A DNA stretch of 64,000 bases, from contig NZ_JAALGD010000010.1 in NCBI RefSeq assembly GCF_011059135.1, positions 62,001 to 126,000 on the forward strand, given 5' to 3'. Below, in pieces: positions 59,884-64,000 of this stretch. The notes beneath the pieces are model-generated. The model did no database searches, had not been told where the DNA came from, and saw only the letters and a program-made list of their open reading frames with translations. Positions within the stretch are counted from its first letter, which is position 1. Every line of letters starts with the position of its first letter. The stretch is from Brevibacillus sp. SYP-B805. Its GTDB lineage: Bacteria; Bacillota; Bacilli; Brevibacillales; Brevibacillaceae. The translations under genes and the position numbers were made by a program.

Positions 59884-60768
59884 GTGATCACGATCAAGCG
59901 GTTAAGCGAATGTACGATGGCAGAGGCGACGGAGGCCTGGAACAAGGGGTTTGAGGGATATTACGCCGATATGACCGCAACGGTTGAGCGTTTTGTTTGG
60001 CGGTTGGGCTCGGAAGGAATCTCGCCTTCCCTCTCCGTCGTGGCTTTCGCGGATGGCGAGCCTGCGGGTTTGGTGCTGACCGGAATCCGTACGGTTGCGG
60101 GCAAAAAAGTGGCCTGGAACGGCGGTACGGGGGTGGCGTCCGCTTATCGCCGCAGGGGTGTGGGGAAAGCGATGATGGAAGCGGTCCTGCAGATCTATCG
60201 GGAGGAAGGCGTGGCGATCGCGACGCTGGAAGCGATCAGCCACAATGAGAACGCGATCGCCCTGTACCGGCAGATGGGCTATGAGGTGGTGGACCGGCTG
60301 CTGTTCCTGCAGCATACGAAAGGGTTTGCCTCCAATCCGTTTGCGGGAGAAGCTGGAAGGTATCAGGTGAGACACGGCATTCCGCACGATGTCCGGCCGC
60401 TCTCCTTCTGCGTCCATATGGCCCCCTGGCAGACGCAGTGGGCGGGCGTGCGGGACGGGGAAGCGGTGCTGGTGAGCGACGAACGGGGAGAGGTCGTCGG
60501 ATATGCTTTGTACAAGCGGGTGTTTGACGACAACGGGAGACTCGCCGCGATACATCTGCACCAATGCGTGGCGGCCCCTCACCGGACGGATGCCGCCGCC
60601 ATCATGCGGGCTGCCCTCAGTCACGTGTTCGCGCCGTTCGAGGCGGTGTGCAAGCGCAGCACGTTCAACTTCCCGGCTTCGAACGAAACGGCGGTCGCCC
60701 TCCTGCGGGAAGCCGGGTTTACGCCGTTCCTGGAGCAGGTGTACATGACCCGGTCGATGGAAGCGTAA
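59884..60768 (+). CDS. Protein with two GNAT acetyltransferase domains
   Basis: This 294-residue protein has a complete N-terminal GNAT domain (about 1-150) with the acetyl-CoA loop in GVASAYRRRGVGKAMMEAVL and ISHNENAIALYRQMGYEVV. A second, more divergent GNAT half (about 165-290) has VVGYALYKR and NETAVALLREAGFTPF. The substrate is unknown; small amines, peptides or protein N termini are typical. The GTG at 59884 fits the promoter at 59824-59852 and follows AAGGGGCTGGGAATA. It is monocistronic. Confidence 0.8.
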   Translation: MITIKRLSECTMAEATEAWNKGFEGYYADMTATVERFVWRLGSEGISPSLSVVAFADGEPAGLVLTGIRTVAGKKVAWNGGTGVASAYRRRGVGKAMMEAVLQIYREEGVAIATLEAISHNENAIALYRQMGYEVVDRLLFLQHTKGFASNPFAGEAGRYQVRHGIPHDVRPLSFCVHMAPWQTQWAGVRDGEAVLVSDERGEVVGYALYKRVFDDNGRLAAIHLHQCVAAPHRTDAAAIMRAALSHVFAPFEAVCKRSTFNFPASNETAVALLREAGFTPFLEQVYMTRSMEA

Positions 60769-60799
60769 CGATTGACCCATACGGCTTTTCTGATCCGCC

Positions 60800-60846
60800 A
60801 ACCAGCCCGCGGTCATGTGAAACGACCGGACGGGCTGGTTCGTCTT
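60800..60846 (+). terminator. Intrinsic terminator of the GNAT gene
   Basis: A 10-bp outer stem (60800-60809 with 60831-60840) has an inner CGGTC/GACCG stem and is followed by CGTCTTTATTTT. Confidence 0.75.
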
Positions 60847-60949
60847 TATTTTAAGGATACTTCCGTTACCATTTCCCCGGCTGTTCGGGTATGATAGGAG
60901 AGTGAGTGAAGAACTGACTTACAATGCTGGTACCGGGAGATTACTGACG

Positions 60950-62143
60950 ATGCAGAAAGTGGATTTGATCGCAACGGCAACATTCGGGCTGGAGTCCGTG
61001 GTGGCGGAAGAGGTCCGGAATCTGGGATATACGGATGTGACTGTGGAGAACGGCAAGGTGATGTTTCGCGCCGATCTCGCCGCCATCCCGCGGGCCAACC
61101 TGTGGCTGCGGACGGCGGACCGGGTGCGGCTGAAAATCGGGGAGTTCAAGGCCACGACATTTGACGAGCTGTTTGAGCAGACGAAGGCGCTGCCCTGGGC
61201 GGAATGGATTCCCGAAAACGGCCAGTTTCCGGTGGAGGGAAAATCGGTGAAATCGACCCTGTTCAGCGTCTCCGACTGCCAGGCGATTGTCAAAAAGGCC
61301 GTGGTTGAAAGCTTAAAGAAGACGTATAAACGGGATTGGTTCGAAGAGACGGGGCCGCTCTACAAGATTGAGGTGGCCCTGCTGAAAGATATCGCCACGC
61401 TGACGATCGATACCAGCGGTCCGGGTCTGCACAAGCGGGGCTACCGGGAGCTGATCGGCGCCGCGCCGCTGAAAGAGACGATGGCGGCGGCCCTGATTCT
61501 CCTGTCCCGCTGGAAACCGGACCGCGTGCTTATCGATCCGTTCTGCGGGTCGGGCACGATTCCCATTGAGGCCGCTTTGATCGGACAAAACATCGCGCCG
61601 GGCATGAACCGCGCATTCGTCTCCGAAAGCTGGCCGGTCATTCCGAAAACATTGTGGCGGGAAGCGCGGGCGGAAACCCACGATCTGGCCCAGTACGACC
61701 GGAAGCTGGAGATCATCGGCACCGATCATGACGAGGAGATTCTCAGGGTGGCCCGCCGCAATGCCCGTGAAGCGGGCGTGGAGGAGCAGATCCATTTCCA
61801 GCGCATGGAGATGAAGGAGCTGCGCACGAAAAGAAAGTACGGCTATCTCATCTGCAACCCGCCCTACGGGGAACGGTTGAGCGAACGGCGAGACGTGGAG
61901 CGCCTGTACAAGGAGATGGGACGGGTCTTCTCCGCGCTGGATACGTGGTCATTTTACGTGCTTACCTCGCATGAAGGGTTTGAAAAACACTTCGGGCGCA
62001 TCGCCAGCAAAAAAAGAAAGCTGTATAACGGCAATATCAAAGTAGACTACTATCAATTCTTCGGGCCGAAGCCTCCGCGGCCGAAACCGGAGGAAAGCGC
62101 CAGAGACAGAGAGATCGCGAGAGTTGAGGAGGAAACATGCTGA
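60950..62143 (+). CDS. RlmL-like 23S rRNA (guanine-N2) methyltransferase, YpsC-type
   Basis: This 398-residue protein has an N-terminal ferredoxin-like plus THUMP region (about 1-160) and a class I SAM methyltransferase domain. Motif I is LIDPFCGSGTIPIEAA near 192 and the catalytic NPPY motif is ICNPPYGERLSE near 303. It matches the N-terminal half of RlmL, which methylates 23S rRNA, and Bacillus YpsC. I chose the ATG at 60950 (MQKVDLIATATFGLE); the frame extends upstream to 60902 but homology begins here. Its stop overlaps the start of the SLH protein gene. Confidence 0.9.
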   Translation: MQKVDLIATATFGLESVVAEEVRNLGYTDVTVENGKVMFRADLAAIPRANLWLRTADRVRLKIGEFKATTFDELFEQTKALPWAEWIPENGQFPVEGKSVKSTLFSVSDCQAIVKKAVVESLKKTYKRDWFEETGPLYKIEVALLKDIATLTIDTSGPGLHKRGYRELIGAAPLKETMAAALILLSRWKPDRVLIDPFCGSGTIPIEAALIGQNIAPGMNRAFVSESWPVIPKTLWREARAETHDLAQYDRKLEIIGTDHDEEILRVARRNAREAGVEEQIHFQRMEMKELRTKRKYGYLICNPPYGERLSERRDVERLYKEMGRVFSALDTWSFYVLTSHEGFEKHFGRIASKKRKLYNGNIKVDYYQFFGPKPPRPKPEESARDREIARVEEETC

Positions 62144-64000
62144 GAAGAAGAAACACCATTCCGCGCCAATTGGCGGTGATCGGGTTGGCGGCAGCGCTGT
62201 TGACAACATCTGTCGGGCCGGCAGCCGGGGCAGCTGCGCCGGCGTCCGTCAACACGGCCGCAGCATCCTCTTTGGCAGCGGAGATAGAGGGAGAGTCGTC
62301 ACCGATATCTTTCGCGGATACGAAGGGCCATTTTGCCCAACAGGCCGTGGAAAGCCTGGCCAAGCTGCAGCTGATCCAGGGGGATGGCAGCGGCCTGTAC
62401 CATCCCAACCAGCCGATTTCGCGGCAGGACTTCGCCATTCTGTTTGCCAAGACGGCGGGGCTGCTGCCGATACAGCCGAAAGAGGCGCGTTTCGCCGATA
62501 TCGCGGCGGACGGGCCGTACGCGCCGTATGTCGAGTCCCTCGCCGCTGCCGGACTGATGCGGGGACGAACCGACAGCCTGTTTGGGGCAGCCGCCCCCAT
62601 CAAAAGACAGGAGTTGGCGGTGCTGCTTTCCCGTTTCATGACGGCGACCGGCAGCGATCCGCAATCGCAGGAGGATCGCCCGGTTTCTTTTGCCGATGCG
62701 GCAGAGATTGCCGCCTATGCGCAGGAAGCGGTCGCCAAGGTGTCGGCCAAGCAGTGGATGCGAGGCAGCGGCGGCCGGTTTCAACCGAATGGGCAGGTGA
62801 CGCGCGGCGAAGCGGCGGTGATCATGGACCGGCTGCTTGCCGAGCGGGTGAAACAGGCGGAGAATGCGGCGTTTCGCGTCAATGCGGACAAGCTGACCCT
62901 GCTTGCGGGCGAGACCCGGCGTCTGGAAGTAAGCGCACCCGATGGTTCCGCGCTGCCTTTTACTCCGGTGTTTGCCTTTGACCGGCCGGAGCTTGGCACG
63001 GTTCTGGGGGATGGCACCTTCATCGCCGGACCCAAAGCGGGAACGGGGCAGGTGACCGTCACCGTCGGCTACAGGAGGATCACGATCCCGGTGGAGATTA
63101 CGGCGGATGGCGGATCGTCCGAGGAAGCAGGCGGCACGGCGGCTCCCCTGCAGGAAGAGGGCTTGACCAACTACGCGCCGGACAGTTTTTATGCCGTGCG
63201 AACGACGGGACCGGCGGACAGCTATTTCCACAGTCTGGAAAAAAATTATCCCGGACCGGTGGGCGGATTGGTGACCCCGTCGGAAACCTGGACGGGGTAC
63301 GCCCGCCAGTTTGGCCGCGAGATCACCCTTGCGCTGCCGGGCACCAAAACCGTGGAACGGGTACTGCTCAGCTTCAAGCAAGACAAGAAGCAGGGGATTT
63401 ATCTCCCGCCTGAGATGGAAGTGGAGGTGTCCAAAGACGGCAAGACCTGGCATTACGGCGGCAAAGCCACCCATTCGGTTCCGGCTTCCGAGGAGACGCC
63501 GGTGATCCGCACGCTGGCGGTCAGCCTGCCGTCGGTGGACGTCCGTTATGTTCGGGTTCGTTTCCCGGTCCAGATCTTTGTCTTCGCCCGCCAGCTGCAG
63601 GTGCTGGGGAGCGAAAGCCACGGCAATGACGTGAAGCCGGTTTTCCTGGCCCCTGTTCAAGCCACAGCCGCGCTGATGGACAAGAAGGCGGAGGACCGGA
63701 TGCAAAACATGCTGCTCGCCTATTCCGGCGCTTACGCCGAGCGCGGTACCTGGACGAAGGAGGATTTCCTGCCGCTGGTCGGCTACATGTCGCCGGATGG
63801 CAAGGTGCTGGATCGGATGTTTGACAGCATCCTGTTCCTGCCGTATCCGAACCTGCCGTCGACGAAAGAGGGCTGGGAGCATTATCTGGACGATCTGTTC
63901 AGCACGCAGCGGCAGCTGTATGCGCTCAATGATGCGATGATCGAATACAACAAACGCCGCGGCACGCTCTACACCGATCCGGTGGTGGAGAAAGTGGTGC
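62137..64000 (+). CDS. SLH-domain cell-surface protein with DUF4855-like region (3' end beyond window)
   Basis: At least 621 residues are visible, with the C terminus cut by the window end. The signal peptide is MLRRRNTIPRQLAVIGLAAALLTT-like with cleavage near AGA at about 32. Three S-layer homology repeats follow at about 57-245 (SFADTKGHFAQQAVESLAK, RFADIAADGPYAPYVESLA, SFADAAEIAAYAQEAVAKV), each with a TRGE/SRQD-type end. Then come a bacterial Ig-like segment (about 250-325) and a region resembling DUF4855 (about 345 onward; NYAPDSFYAV, YPNLPSTKEGWEHYLDDLF). SLH repeats anchor proteins to pyruvylated wall polymer. The ATG overlaps the methyltransferase stop and follows GGAGGAAAC. Confidence 0.85.
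   Translation, partial: MLRRRNTIPRQLAVIGLAAALLTTSVGPAAGAAAPASVNTAAASSLAAEIEGESSPISFADTKGHFAQQAVESLAKLQLIQGDGSGLYHPNQPISRQDFAILFAKTAGLLPIQPKEARFADIAADGPYAPYVESLAAAGLMRGRTDSLFGAAAPIKRQELAVLLSRFMTATGSDPQSQEDRPVSFADAAEIAAYAQEAVAKVSAKQWMRGSGGRFQPNGQVTRGEAAVIMDRLLAERVKQAENAAFRVNADKLTLLAGETRRLEVSAPDGSALPFTPVFAFDRPELGTVLGDGTFIAGPKAGTGQVTVTVGYRRITIPVEITADGGSSEEAGGTAAPLQEEGLTNYAPDSFYAVRTTGPADSYFHSLEKNYPGPVGGLVTPSETWTGYARQFGREITLALPGTKTVERVLLSFKQDKKQGIYLPPEMEVEVSKDGKTWHYGGKATHSVPASEETPVIRTLAVSLPSVDVRYVRVRFPVQIFVFARQLQVLGSESHGNDVKPVFLAPVQATAALMDKKAEDRMQNMLLAYSGAYAERGTWTKEDFLPLVGYMSPDGKVLDRMFDSILFLPYPNLPSTKEGWEHYLDDLFSTQRQLYALNDAMIEYNKRRGTLYTDPVVEKVV

Overview
The window looks like chromosome from an endospore-forming, fairly GC-rich member of the Bacillales (Firmicutes). 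The evidence is a clear sspH small acid-soluble spore protein gene, a CotS-type coat protein, a DUF1360 sporulation-type gene, strong AGGAGG ribosome binding sites, sigma-A promoters, TPP and purine riboswitches with intrinsic terminators, and an SLH (S-layer) surface protein. Several traits point away from the Bacillus subtilis core: glutaminyl-tRNA synthetase, FixABCX, HrpB and an Aas/LplT pair. They fit better with the Paenibacillaceae or Alicyclobacillaceae side of the order. I cannot name a species. No rRNA, tRNA, CRISPR array or intact insertion sequence was seen.

Layout. 0-5 kb: an MgtC-like membrane protein, then an ascorbate-type PTS locus (PRD regulator carrying EIIB and EIIA domains, IIB, UlaA-like IIC). 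4.8-9.8 kb: one operon with an iron/zinc alcohol dehydrogenase, a HisC-like aminotransferase and a SsuABC/TauABC-type ABC importer. 9.9-16.3 kb: sspH, helD, small spore-type genes, a large palindromic RNA-like element, a MATE exporter and a cotS-like gene. 16.4-18.6 kb: a cellobiose-type PTS without IIA, and glutathione peroxidase. 18.8-24.5 kb: TPP riboswitch plus thiC, a fatty acid desaturase, a TerC-family protein, and a TetR regulator with an SDR enzyme. 24.5-30.1 kb (minus strand): an aminopropyltransferase-like/homospermidine-synthase-like pair, then lplT-aas for lysophospholipid recycling. 30.3-32.1 kb: two more A+T-rich genes of unknown function. 32.2-37.4 kb: a two-component system divergent from a single-module A-PCP-reductase NRPS. 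37.5-42.5 kb: hrpB, a tubby-like protein and a purine riboswitch that controls a COG2509 flavoprotein. 42.6-48.1 kb: glnS, then a TetR gene divergent from kynUBA (tryptophan to anthranilate). 48.2-53.3 kb: an HD phosphohydrolase and fixABCX. 53.4-64 kb: an ECF41 sigma factor, a solute:sodium symporter/DUF3311/M20 amidohydrolase operon with a nearby regulator, thiamine pyrophosphokinase, a double GNAT protein, an RlmL-like rRNA methyltransferase and a truncated SLH protein.

The most unusual items are five. (1) A guanine-type purine aptamer wired like an ON switch. (2) The two-gene SpeE-like/homospermidine-synthase-like locus. (3) The stand-alone A-PCP-R enzyme with an aromatic-looking specificity code beside its own two-component system. 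(4) A roughly 300-bp imperfect palindrome in front of the MATE gene. (5) A 63-bp terminator-like repeat present twice, one copy of which encodes the last codons of a TetR regulator. All functions are read from sequence by eye. No database search was run.
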